Origin: Candidatus Kapaibacterium sp.
Lineage (GTDB): Bacteria; Bacteroidota; Ignavibacteria; Kapaibacteriales; UBA7675
Assembly: GCA_028284775.1 (NCBI GenBank)
Contig: JANQRB010000171.1
Location: 17,326 to 81,325 of the forward strand
Direction of reading: 5' to 3'
DNA length: 64,000 bases
The notes under the pieces are model-generated. The model was given only the letters and a program-made list of their open reading frames with translations, did no database searches and had not been told where the DNA came from. This document shows positions 38,788 to 45,905 of this stretch, in pieces. Every line of letters begins with the position of its first letter. Within the stretch, counting starts at the first letter, position 1. Made by a program: the position numbers and the translations under genes.

Positions 38788-39207
38788 TCAACTATGGAAT
38801 CTCGCACCTAATGTCAGGCACTCCAATCCATCAGTGATACTCTCTGTGAGCATTTGGCATGATTTGAGGTCCATTTCGGTGCCTCGGCTTGTCACAATCG
38901 AGATACAATCCGGTGCATTATCAGGTAACAATCCAAGTTCGATAAGGTCATCCTCAAGCTCAGGCAAATTGCCATCAGTCTTTTGTACACGAATGGTCAG
39001 TCCCACATCGGGTGTCTTTAGATACACTTCCCAAACCCGTCCCTTACGTGTTTCTTTGACGTCGTCGCAGAGGGTACCGAGAATGCGACTTACAAGAGAA
39101 GAGTCATATGTGGTAAATTCTCTTATTAGAAAAAGATTTGAAGCTACGATAATCGACATGGTTTTTCTGCCAGACAAAGGTTGTTCAGAGCAATAACAAT
39201 GAATCAT
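38788..39207 (-). CDS. Unknown minus-strand phage protein
   Basis: Up to 139 residues; an alternative start at 39159 (MSIIVAS...) removes 16 Cys-containing residues and gives a cleaner N-terminus. The protein is a mixed alpha/beta domain ('RVWEVYLKTPDVGLTIRVQKT', 'DCISIVTSRGTEMDLKSCQML'). No known motif is visible. It is transcribed against the early block and lies just left of the remnant that bounds the cargo insertion. Confidence 0.5.
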   Translation of the reverse strand: MIHCYCSEQPLSGRKTMSIIVASNLFLIREFTTYDSSLVSRILGTLCDDVKETRKGRVWEVYLKTPDVGLTIRVQKTDGNLPELEDDLIELGLLPDNAPDCISIVTSRGTEMDLKSCQMLTESITDGLECLTLGARFHS

Positions 39208-39363
39208 CGTTCTTTCGGTAATGGCAAGGAGTCACACTGCTACTTTATGACGATTCATTTGTTTCTCGCACTCAATTTTTTACACTTCGGAGAAACCAGT
39301 TCTAAAAATAGAATTTAAGAAGACCTATTCTCTATATATAGAACTATGAGGCAACGAGATCAA

Positions 39364-39549
39364 TTATATTGAAGGGCGGGCATCGCTACCCTTCGCCGCC
39401 CAAAACGCCTTCCGCTTCCTCACATCCAAACAACACTCATCACCTACCGCACTAACGCCCGCCAGCCGATCGGCAAGCACACGATCCTTCATCACCAAAT
39501 CAAAGCATTCTTGAGGCGTCACACCATCAAGCCGAAGCAGCACGGACAT
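39364..39549 (-). pseudogene. 3' remnant of an M15-like phage gene
   Basis: This 61-codon frame matches the last ~55 residues of the complete gene at 43362-43946: 'GVTPQECFDLVMKDRVLADRLAGVSAVGDECCLDVRKRKAFW' against 'GVTPQEYFDAAMEDRVLAEQRVGVGVIGEESYLDVRKRRGFW'. The match reaches a few residues upstream (RCKAMSV against HCKGMAV) and then stops. The DNA matches too, for example at TTCCTCACATCCAAA. The copy lacks the whole catalytic domain, so it is a gene end left by recombination or duplication. It marks the left border of the AT-rich cargo. Confidence 0.8.
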
Positions 39550-40013
39550 CGCTTTACATCGCCGCGATGCTTTTGCATAATTAAAGATTTTCGTTACATT
39601 GGAGAAAGAACTTATAGCACTGCAAAAAAATCAATGGTATCTACGCTATGCTAGTAGTATTCTATCGAAACATCATTGTCATTGCATCTTTCTTAATTAG
39701 TACTAGTATATCTTTCTCCTTACAAATCGACACTAGTTACGAGTTTTTCGAACTTGTGAGGTGACTATCCCTATGTAAACAGAAGGGATCGCTGCCAAAG
39801 TTTGAAAAAACGGGAGAATAATTGAAATTACAGTTTTTCCATATACTTGGATTATCTCACCTTGATATTCAGAATGAATGTAATGTTTGATCGCCTAAAA
39901 TAAATTGCAGGATCAAATCCGTTTATCCCTCCACAGTGACGGCGTAACCGGACAAAAAGCAAGTTCATAATCATGTTGTCAGCAATAAGTAAAATAAAGA
40001 AAACAAACTACCA
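39550..40013. other. AT-rich left flank of the cargo
   Basis: No gene is supported in these 464 bases. GC drops sharply here compared with DNA on either side. The motif CGGCGTAACC at 39940-39949 recurs in inverted orientation at 41305-41314, bracketing the first cargo gene. Confidence 0.5.
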
Positions 40014-41027
40014 TTGAGCTTCCTACAAAAATATTTCAATAAGGACACATTTGATACTGCTAAACTTGTAATCCCCCTAACAGCAGGTATCCTTTCAATT
40101 AGTTATTTGCTAAAAGACAAGTTTGAACTGAGTTATTTGGAAGTGAGTATAGCGATGGGGATAATTATACTATTGATAATTCCACTAATAGCTTATAACA
40201 ACAGGAAGAGAATTGAAAGCAAAATTCCTTTGGCAATTGTTAAGAACGAGATTGAAAAAGAGGCGAGTAAAATTGATGCCTTAATAGCCCAGCTAAACAA
40301 CCCATCCGACCTTTACAAACTACGATTAATTGCTTATAGACTACGTATTGAGTTGGCGAAATACAAATTCATGTCAACTGGATTATACCCGCAATTCTGT
40401 TTAGACCATAGGATGTATTTTATGTATATCTTCAGGAGTGTTTTAGATACATTAGCCAAAGGAGATATTTACAGGGCAGTTACCACAATTGATATTTGGC
40501 AATTTGACGAAGATGACAGAAAGTTGATAAATGGGTATGAAGGGCTGCCCGGCGAATTTATAAAGAGCTTCTTGAAAGCAAATGTTCAGGCCGCTAAAAG
40601 ATATGTTGATATAGAGAGGTACTTCATTGTTGATAGTGTTGGAATGAAAGATATTCATAGTGAATACCACTCCAATATGAAAGATACAGTTCAGAGAATT
40701 GCAAATCAATTAGACTATGATAGTAGAGAATGTAAGATATTTTTCTGCCCAACGGAAAACTATATTGAAGAAACGAAAGATGATATTGCGTTTGCACTCA
40801 TTCGAAATGAAGATAAGTCATCTTTCATGTATTTGTATTCAAATATGTCAAACCCCTTGCCATCGATTGAAATGAATTTCTTAGACAATAACTCAGAAGA
40901 AAATTATCAGAGATTATACGGCAAATTAGAATATTACCGAAATAAGCCAGCCTCACAAAAACTTACATTGCAACAAATGGCAGCAAAACTTGGAATAAAA
41001 AAGAATACTACTGATAACAAAGCGTAG
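40014..41027 (+). CDS. Two-helix membrane protein, cargo gene 1
   Basis: About 337 residues. The start is a TTG at 40014 without a strong ribosome site, so the exact start is uncertain. Two transmembrane helices lie at about 17-33 and 46-62, leaving a large cytoplasmic domain. That domain has helices (65-120) and an alpha/beta part ('YVDIERYFIVDSVG', 'ECKIFFCPTENYIEETKDDIAFAL') vaguely like the PLD-like sensor domains of some regulators. GC is far lower than in the structural genes, and Lys/Asn/Ile content is high, so it was acquired from elsewhere. With the hydrolase gene downstream it may form a two-part system; a defence role is a hypothesis only. Confidence 0.6.
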   Translation: MSFLQKYFNKDTFDTAKLVIPLTAGILSISYLLKDKFELSYLEVSIAMGIIILLIIPLIAYNNRKRIESKIPLAIVKNEIEKEASKIDALIAQLNNPSDLYKLRLIAYRLRIELAKYKFMSTGLYPQFCLDHRMYFMYIFRSVLDTLAKGDIYRAVTTIDIWQFDEDDRKLINGYEGLPGEFIKSFLKANVQAAKRYVDIERYFIVDSVGMKDIHSEYHSNMKDTVQRIANQLDYDSRECKIFFCPTENYIEETKDDIAFALIRNEDKSSFMYLYSNMSNPLPSIEMNFLDNNSEENYQRLYGKLEYYRNKPASQKLTLQQMAAKLGIKKNTTDNKA

Positions 41028-41039
41028 CTGATCATACCG

Positions 41040-41076
41040 GCTAATCGGTGGTACGTCAGCCATACAGTCCGTTAGC
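41040..41076 (+). repeat. Bulged hairpin after cargo gene 1 (attC-like?)
   Basis: Arms GCTAATCGG and CCGTTAGC pair over 8 bp with one T bulged out, 12 bases after the stop of the gene at 40014. A stem ending in GTTAGC with an extrahelical base is reminiscent of integron attC sites. It is shorter than typical attC, and no integron integrase is in view. Confidence 0.25.
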
Positions 41077-41109
41077 TTTCAACTTTAACAATCACAATAA
41101 TTTGTGGAT

Positions 41110-41259
41110 ATGTCAACCATGCCTTTTGGGATTCGCACCATACACAGAGCGTTGTTTGCCATGCTGAAAAAAGCCGACCAGAATAATTATTGTTTTTTTG
41201 TCAGCGATTCCAAGGGCAATGTTATTTGCGACATTGCTCTTGTAGTACACAAAGTGTAG
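41110..41259 (+). CDS. Possible 49-residue protein
   Basis: A short open frame (MSTMPFGIRTIHRALFAMLKKADQ...) between the two cargo genes. Its composition is protein-like and the second half has alternating hydrophobic residues, but there is no good ribosome site and no family match. It may be a fragment of a larger lost gene. Confidence 0.25.
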   Translation: MSTMPFGIRTIHRALFAMLKKADQNNYCFFVSDSKGNVICDIALVVHKV

Positions 41260-41444
41260 TCTTCCCTAAAATTAAAAACAGGTTGCTTGATTAATACGAG
41301 TCAAGGTTACGCCGGTCGGTTCCCGATCCACAACTTTTGGAAATAACTCTCTCCCTGTATCAGGAGTATAAACGGACAATGAACAAGTAAATAAACATCT
41401 TAGGCACAAGATGGGAAAAATTAATCAGAGTCTGAGATTGAATT

Positions 41445-42881
41445 ATGAAAAGACTAGACGAGTTAAGAGAACTGAACTATTTGGAAAGAGATTTAAAACA
41501 TCTTTCCTATAACACCTGTACCGATAGTTCTGGTCATCATTTTATTAGAATCTTAAAGTCTTACGAATCACCTGGAATAGAGGGTGCAAGCAAAAGTGAG
41601 CAAGAGTTTATGGCACCACCATTAGTTAGTCAATTTTCATTAAGATATTTTATACCGAAAGAACCACTAAGTCTTAAAAAGAGTGAAGCCACAGGTGTTA
41701 AAGACCCCAAAATTCAGAATGTAGTTGTTATGGTAAATGGTCTAGATGAGATCCTTGATTCTCATTTACTTTTTTATGATTATTTAGGAAGCCATTTTGC
41801 TGAACGAGGAATTGCAGCTGTCCTTCTTTCAACTCCATATCATTTGCATAGAGTTACAACAAAAGATGTACCCAATGAAAAGAGACCATTCAAAATCCCA
41901 CATGAGTGCTTTCGTGAACCACTTGATTATTTTATTCATTTTAAATTAGCAAGTATTGAAATAGAAGATTTGATACAACGAATCAAACATAAGGTTAAAG
42001 ATGAAGGAGACTTAAACTTTTATCAAAATCATTTTGGACAAAATGTAAAGGTTACAGTTTTGGGTTATTCTCTTGGTGGATTGATTTCTTTAGGAACACT
42101 TTTACGCTTAACAAGTAATAATCAGAATGATTTGATAGATAGTTGTATTCTTTACAATTCTGCACCAAGACTTGGTAATGCAACTACTGATAGAATAGGG
42201 ATTGAAAACGAAGCTTGGAGGAAAGTATGGGAAAAATTCAACTCAATGGGAACAGATGGAATTATAGGCAATGACAATAGGAATAATGAGTCTTTCGCTT
42301 ATTTCTTCAAAGATTTATATATGGGGATGAGAGGTTCAGACGAGGGGTTGACAAAGCAACTGCTAAACCAAAATAGTAAAAAAATGCTATTAGTAATGAG
42401 TGGAAGTGATGATATAATAGATACTAAAGCGTGGGAGGATTACTTGAATTACAATGAAGGGCAACGTCAAAAAACGATCATTAACCAATTTATTTTTGCT
42501 GGAGTAGGTCATTCTCCAATGATAGAAGCTCAAGGTGCAGAAAGCTTACCTAGAGTTATGGATGTAATGACCGATCATATTATGAAAAATCAAAAATCCC
42601 ACTGGCAAGATGTTGAGATTGTTGATCTAATGAATGAGTTAATATCTAAAACCGAATACTACGAAAGAGTTGTTAATGGAAATGAATTGAGTTATCAAAA
42701 TGGTTCTTTTGACAAGGAGGCCATGGAGAGTGTATTAAGCGAATTTCAAAGTGAAGACAAAGATGAGTTTTTACGAATTTACTATTTATCAAAGATTTAT
42801 TATCCTAAGTTCAAAGATTTAATTAAGAAAATTATTCGCAAAAATGGAGATGGAAATAAAGCTGTGCTTAACAATGGGTAG
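41445..42881 (+). CDS. Alpha/beta hydrolase, cargo gene 2
   Basis: A 478-residue predicted serine hydrolase (lipase or esterase type), cytoplasmic. The nucleophile elbow 'GYSLGG' (~207-212, Ser209), the acid candidate in 'SGSDDIID' (~319-326) and the His of 'GVGHSPM' (~354-358) form a complete, correctly ordered triad. An oxyanion strand 'VVVMVNGLDE' precedes (~93-102). An N-terminal ~80-residue and a C-terminal ~95-residue helical extension lie outside the hydrolase core. AT-rich codon use matches cargo gene 1 and differs strongly from the terminase gene next door. The substrate is unknown; phospholipid or signalling-lipid cleavage would fit a toxic effector, but this is inference. Confidence 0.75.
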   Translation: MKRLDELRELNYLERDLKHLSYNTCTDSSGHHFIRILKSYESPGIEGASKSEQEFMAPPLVSQFSLRYFIPKEPLSLKKSEATGVKDPKIQNVVVMVNGLDEILDSHLLFYDYLGSHFAERGIAAVLLSTPYHLHRVTTKDVPNEKRPFKIPHECFREPLDYFIHFKLASIEIEDLIQRIKHKVKDEGDLNFYQNHFGQNVKVTVLGYSLGGLISLGTLLRLTSNNQNDLIDSCILYNSAPRLGNATTDRIGIENEAWRKVWEKFNSMGTDGIIGNDNRNNESFAYFFKDLYMGMRGSDEGLTKQLLNQNSKKMLLVMSGSDDIIDTKAWEDYLNYNEGQRQKTIINQFIFAGVGHSPMIEAQGAESLPRVMDVMTDHIMKNQKSHWQDVEIVDLMNELISKTEYYERVVNGNELSYQNGSFDKEAMESVLSEFQSEDKDEFLRIYYLSKIYYPKFKDLIKKIIRKNGDGNKAVLNNG

Positions 42882-42894
42882 CTTACAGATTGGC

Positions 42895-42949
42895 AGCGGC
42901 GCTAGAACGCCGAGCGTCCGCACGACGGACTCGAAAATCGAACGCCGCT
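42895..42949. repeat. GC-rich double-stem element after the hydrolase gene
   Basis: Outer arms AGCGGCG/CGCCGCT (7 bp) enclose an inner hairpin GTCCG-CACGA-CGGAC extended by CGA/TCG across a two-base bulge. The element starts 13 bases past the stop of the AT-rich gene and is itself GC-rich. The octamer GAACGCCG occurs twice in it. It could be a terminator without a T-run or a recombination site at the cargo's right side. Confidence 0.4.
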
Positions 42950-43041
42950 TGAATTCCTGTCGAAATATGGAATACTCTCCGGGTTTCCCACATTCCAACA
43001 GGACACTTATTAACATCTTTTTCTACTTTATCTTGAGCCCA

Positions 43042-43242
43042 ATGAGGGGAAGCTTACACTACAACTTGTCTTTTAGTTGGACTATCGACAATGAGGTAGG
43101 CAAAAATGCAATAGTTTCCCTAGAGATTCATAAAGTAGATAATTCCGGGCAAAAAGTCCTTTCAAGGTCGTTTCTTAGTAGAGAAGAAGAACCAAAAGGT
43201 ACAACCTTCTCCCATTCACTGAAGTACTTATATTTCGACTAG
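43042..43242 (+). CDS. Possible 66-residue protein or fragment
   Basis: A frame with beta-rich, Ser/Lys-rich composition (LHYNLSFSWTIDNEVGKNAIVSLEIHKV) between the GC-rich element and the M15-like gene. A longer frame from 42844 overlaps the hydrolase end and is less likely. No ribosome site or family is evident. Confidence 0.25.
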   Translation: MRGSLHYNLSFSWTIDNEVGKNAIVSLEIHKVDNSGQKVLSRSFLSREEEPKGTTFSHSLKYLYFD

Positions 43243-43361
43243 CTTTTCGATAGATGCAAAATGTGCAAGTCGAATTCAGAAATTTCGTAGTATTTTGATT
43301 ACGATTTTGCAATTCTGAATGACTTTCCTCAGTTTTGATAAGCCCGAGAGGTGATCCATTG

Positions 43362-43946
43362 CTATGCAACCCAAAAGCCACGCCTCTTCCTCACATCCAA
43401 ATAACTCTCTTCGCCAATTACGCCTACTCCGACCCGCTGCTCGGCTAATACACGATCCTCCATCGCCGCATCAAAATACTCTTGTGGCGTCACTCCCCCA
43501 GATTTAAACCGCACCGCCATACCTTTACAGTGTCTGCCTTTTCTTCCTGCCTGCCGGTGCTCATGTGGCGGAACGTATCCCCGTGTGACCTCAATGCCGG
43601 TGTTGAAGTACCGAACAACTTCGCCCAGCGCCGCGATCAGCTCGGGATGAATCAACACATAGTCAGTCCCATGCGTCGCGAAGTCACGCGCCGTGACGCC
43701 GGCACACAGCACTCCACCCAAGTCATCCTGCTCAAAACGTACAATCTCGCCCCGGCGCAACAGACGCTTTGATTCCATCTCAAGCCGCAATTCATCGTAA
43801 TAGTGACCGGTACGACGCGAGACATCCTTCATAATGCGTTTCACACGGGCGGCTGCCGCCGCTGTCCCCTGCTCTTTCCACTTTTCGATGTCTGCCGCCG
43901 CCGCCGCCAGTCGGAGCTGTAGGCGAAGTATTTCGGATTTAGTCAT
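43362..43946 (-). CDS. Peptidase-M15-like phage protein with altered metal ligand
   Basis: A 194-residue protein; the ATG at 43946 follows GGGAGA by four bases. Residues ~1-60 are a charged Ala-rich helix. Residues ~80-150 resemble a peptidase M15 (D-Ala-D-Ala carboxypeptidase/endolysin) domain: 'DFATHGTDYVLIHPELIAALGEVVRYF', 'EVTRGYVPPHEH', 'GRHCKGMAVRF'. In active enzymes the last motif is HxxGxAxD, with His and Asp binding zinc; here the Asp is replaced by Arg (~146). Cell-wall cleavage is therefore uncertain and a binding or structural role is possible. It is transcribed away from the structural operon. A truncated copy of its 3' end lies at 39364-39549. Confidence 0.65.
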   Translation of the reverse strand: MTKSEILRLQLRLAAAAADIEKWKEQGTAAAAARVKRIMKDVSRRTGHYYDELRLEMESKRLLRRGEIVRFEQDDLGGVLCAGVTARDFATHGTDYVLIHPELIAALGEVVRYFNTGIEVTRGYVPPHEHRQAGRKGRHCKGMAVRFKSGGVTPQEYFDAAMEDRVLAEQRVGVGVIGEESYLDVRKRRGFWVA

Positions 43947-44014
43947 AAGATCTCCCTTCTCCTGACGGCAATCTAAGGCGGAAGAAGCGCAAGAGTGACA
44001 ATCACCGTCCAAAG

Positions 44015-44033
44015 TATTAACAATTGTTAACAA
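44015..44033. promoter_or_regulatory. TTGTTAACA element, copy A
   Basis: TATTAACAATTGTTAACAA lies about 50 bases before the first structural gene (44084) and about 70 before the divergent M15-like gene. It contains the 14-bp palindrome TTAACAATTGTTAA and the 10-bp palindrome TTGTTAACAA. Copies B and C lie at 48022-48040 and 62559-62577. Confidence 0.5.
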
Positions 44034-44083
44034 CTAGATCTCGGCCGCTGACTAATCCAGCTGGCAATCGCGTATGTTGCGGT

Positions 44084-44431
44084 ATGGGCGCTGTAAGTAA
44101 ATATCCGCAGGAGGCGAATCAAATCCTCAGCGAGCTGGAAAACGCCTTGCCGGTGCGTCCGACGCTGGACGACCTGGAAGCGGCGGTGGAGATCGGCCTG
44201 GGCCTGGCGACGCGCGAGCTGACCTCTAAGCTGCTGAGCGGTCCCGACGTGGAGGAGGCGACGAAGCTGGCCGGCGGCCTGGTTAACATCGGCAAGTATG
44301 TGGAGAGCCGCAAGCAGGCGAAGAAGCCGGAGGAGAGCCTGGAGGTCGACACGGCCGAGGGCTACGAGATTACAGGCGAGGACAGTGCGGACAAGGACAA
44401 CTCATCGGGCGATGAAGACGGAGACAGTTGA
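44084..44431 (+). CDS. Small protein before large terminase (possible small terminase)
   Basis: A 115-residue protein. I use the ATG at 44084 (MGAVSKYPQEANQIL...); the open frame extends 20 codons further up but crosses the regulatory element. It is helical ('ILSELENALPVRPTLDDLEAAVEIGLGLATRELTSKLL') with a very acidic tail (EDSADKDNSSGDEDGDS). The gene overlaps the large terminase start by four bases. Position fits a terminase small subunit, but no DNA-binding motif is obvious, so this is inference from gene order. Confidence 0.55.
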   Translation: MGAVSKYPQEANQILSELENALPVRPTLDDLEAAVEIGLGLATRELTSKLLSGPDVEEATKLAGGLVNIGKYVESRKQAKKPEESLEVDTAEGYEITGEDSADKDNSSGDEDGDS

Positions 44432-45882
44432 AATTCGATCCTTCGGACTGGGTTAACTTTTTTCCCAAGCAACGGGCGGCTTTCCGCTACGTGGGGCGCG
44501 GCTACCGCTTGATGTATGGCGGCGCTCGCGGCGGCGGCAAGTCACGCTTTGCGCTGGACACGGCCTGGCTGGCCTGCTGCCAGTATCCGGGCCTGCGCGT
44601 GGTGATAGTGCGGGAGACCTTCAACGAGCTGGAAGACAACTTCATCTCCAAGTTCCAGGATCAGTTTCCGGAGCGTTACGGCGGCAAGCGCCTTTTCCGC
44701 TACCGCCAGAAGGAGAAAACGGCGACCTTCTGGAACGGGGCGCGTTTGATATTCCGAAGCTGCGAGAGCGAGCAGGCGGCCAGAAAGCTGCAAGGCATCG
44801 AGTTTCAACTGCTGATCCTGGACGAAGGCAACAACCTGCCGGAGCGGGTGATATTGCGGCTCGGCGGCAGCCTGCGCAGCTCGCTGGCCAACAATTTCAT
44901 TCCCACGATGATTATCACGGGCAATCCGGGCGGCCTGTCGGATCTCTACATCATCTCGCGCTTCGCCGCGCCGGACTACGGCAAGTGGACGCCGGGCGAG
45001 CTGCGCAGCAAGGACAAGTACGTTTATGTCCACGCCACGGTCGACGACAACCCGGCGGTGAACCCGGAGTACGTGGCCGAGCTGGACGCGCTGCCGGAGG
45101 ATCTGCGCAAGGCCTGGCGCTATGGCGAATGGGGCAGCTTCCACGGCCAGTTTTTCAGCGAGTGGAAGGAAAGCGTTCACGTCATTAAGCCCTTCGCCAT
45201 CCCCGACCACTGGCTGCGCATACGGGCTATCGACCTGGGTTATTCGGCGCACCCGACGGTCTGCCTGTGGCTGGCGCAGAATCCCGAGACCGGCCGCGTC
45301 TATGTGTACCGGGAATACGCCGACGTGGGGCCGGTGGAGCACCACATCCGGCAGATCATCGCGATGAGCGATCCGCGCGAACAGGTCAGCTTAAGCTACG
45401 CCGATCCCAGTATGTTTAATACGGGACCACGCGAGCGCTATGACAGCGAGAGCATCGACCGGATGTTCCTGATGGGCGGCATTCCCTTGCAGCGTGCCGT
45501 CAACGACCGGCTTAACGGCTGGTACACCGTCAAGCAGTGGCTGCACTGGGAGGCGGGCACCGGCGGCACTCTTAGTCATCCGCCGATGCTCCAGGTCTTC
45601 CGCACCTGCCCGCTGCTGATCGAGACATTGCCGCAACTGCGCTATAGCGAGGGCAAGGCGCGGCAGCGCATCGAAGACCTCGACACGCGCCAGCAGGACG
45701 ACACGGCCGACGCGCTGCGCTACGGCCTGGTGTCGGGCTTCGGCTACCCGGTGGATTCCGGCGCGGCGCCGCCGAAGGGCGAGACGGTGCAGCCTGAAGC
45801 GGCGGTACGCGACGAAGCGAGGCGCGAAGACTTTTTCGAACAGGACGGCATCTATAGCAGCGCCGCCTCTTTCTTTGGCTAG
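44428..45882 (+). CDS. terL: Phage terminase, large subunit
   Basis: The 484-residue motor that packages DNA into procapsids. The TTG start at 44428 overlaps the preceding stop. ATPase: Walker A 'GGARGGGKS' (~31-39), Walker B 'LLILDE' (~128-133), coupling motif 'IITGNPGG' (~162-169). Nuclease: Asp of 'RAIDLGYSAHP' (~269), Asp of 'SYADPSMF' (~326) and 'DDTADALRYG' (~424-433). All expected catalytic residues are present and the length is normal. It opens the structural operon and is followed by the portal gene after 23 bases. Confidence 0.95.
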   Translation: MKFDPSDWVNFFPKQRAAFRYVGRGYRLMYGGARGGGKSRFALDTAWLACCQYPGLRVVIVRETFNELEDNFISKFQDQFPERYGGKRLFRYRQKEKTATFWNGARLIFRSCESEQAARKLQGIEFQLLILDEGNNLPERVILRLGGSLRSSLANNFIPTMIITGNPGGLSDLYIISRFAAPDYGKWTPGELRSKDKYVYVHATVDDNPAVNPEYVAELDALPEDLRKAWRYGEWGSFHGQFFSEWKESVHVIKPFAIPDHWLRIRAIDLGYSAHPTVCLWLAQNPETGRVYVYREYADVGPVEHHIRQIIAMSDPREQVSLSYADPSMFNTGPRERYDSESIDRMFLMGGIPLQRAVNDRLNGWYTVKQWLHWEAGTGGTLSHPPMLQVFRTCPLLIETLPQLRYSEGKARQRIEDLDTRQQDDTADALRYGLVSGFGYPVDSGAAPPKGETVQPEAAVRDEARREDFFEQDGIYSSAASFFG

Positions 45883-45905
45883 ACAATAAGGATAAGGAAC
45901 AGGCT

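Noticed and set aside
42881..43050. Full integron attC after the hydrolase gene
   Set aside because: GCTTAAC lies at the stop codon like an attC left end, but no matching GTTRRRY right end follows at a suitable distance.
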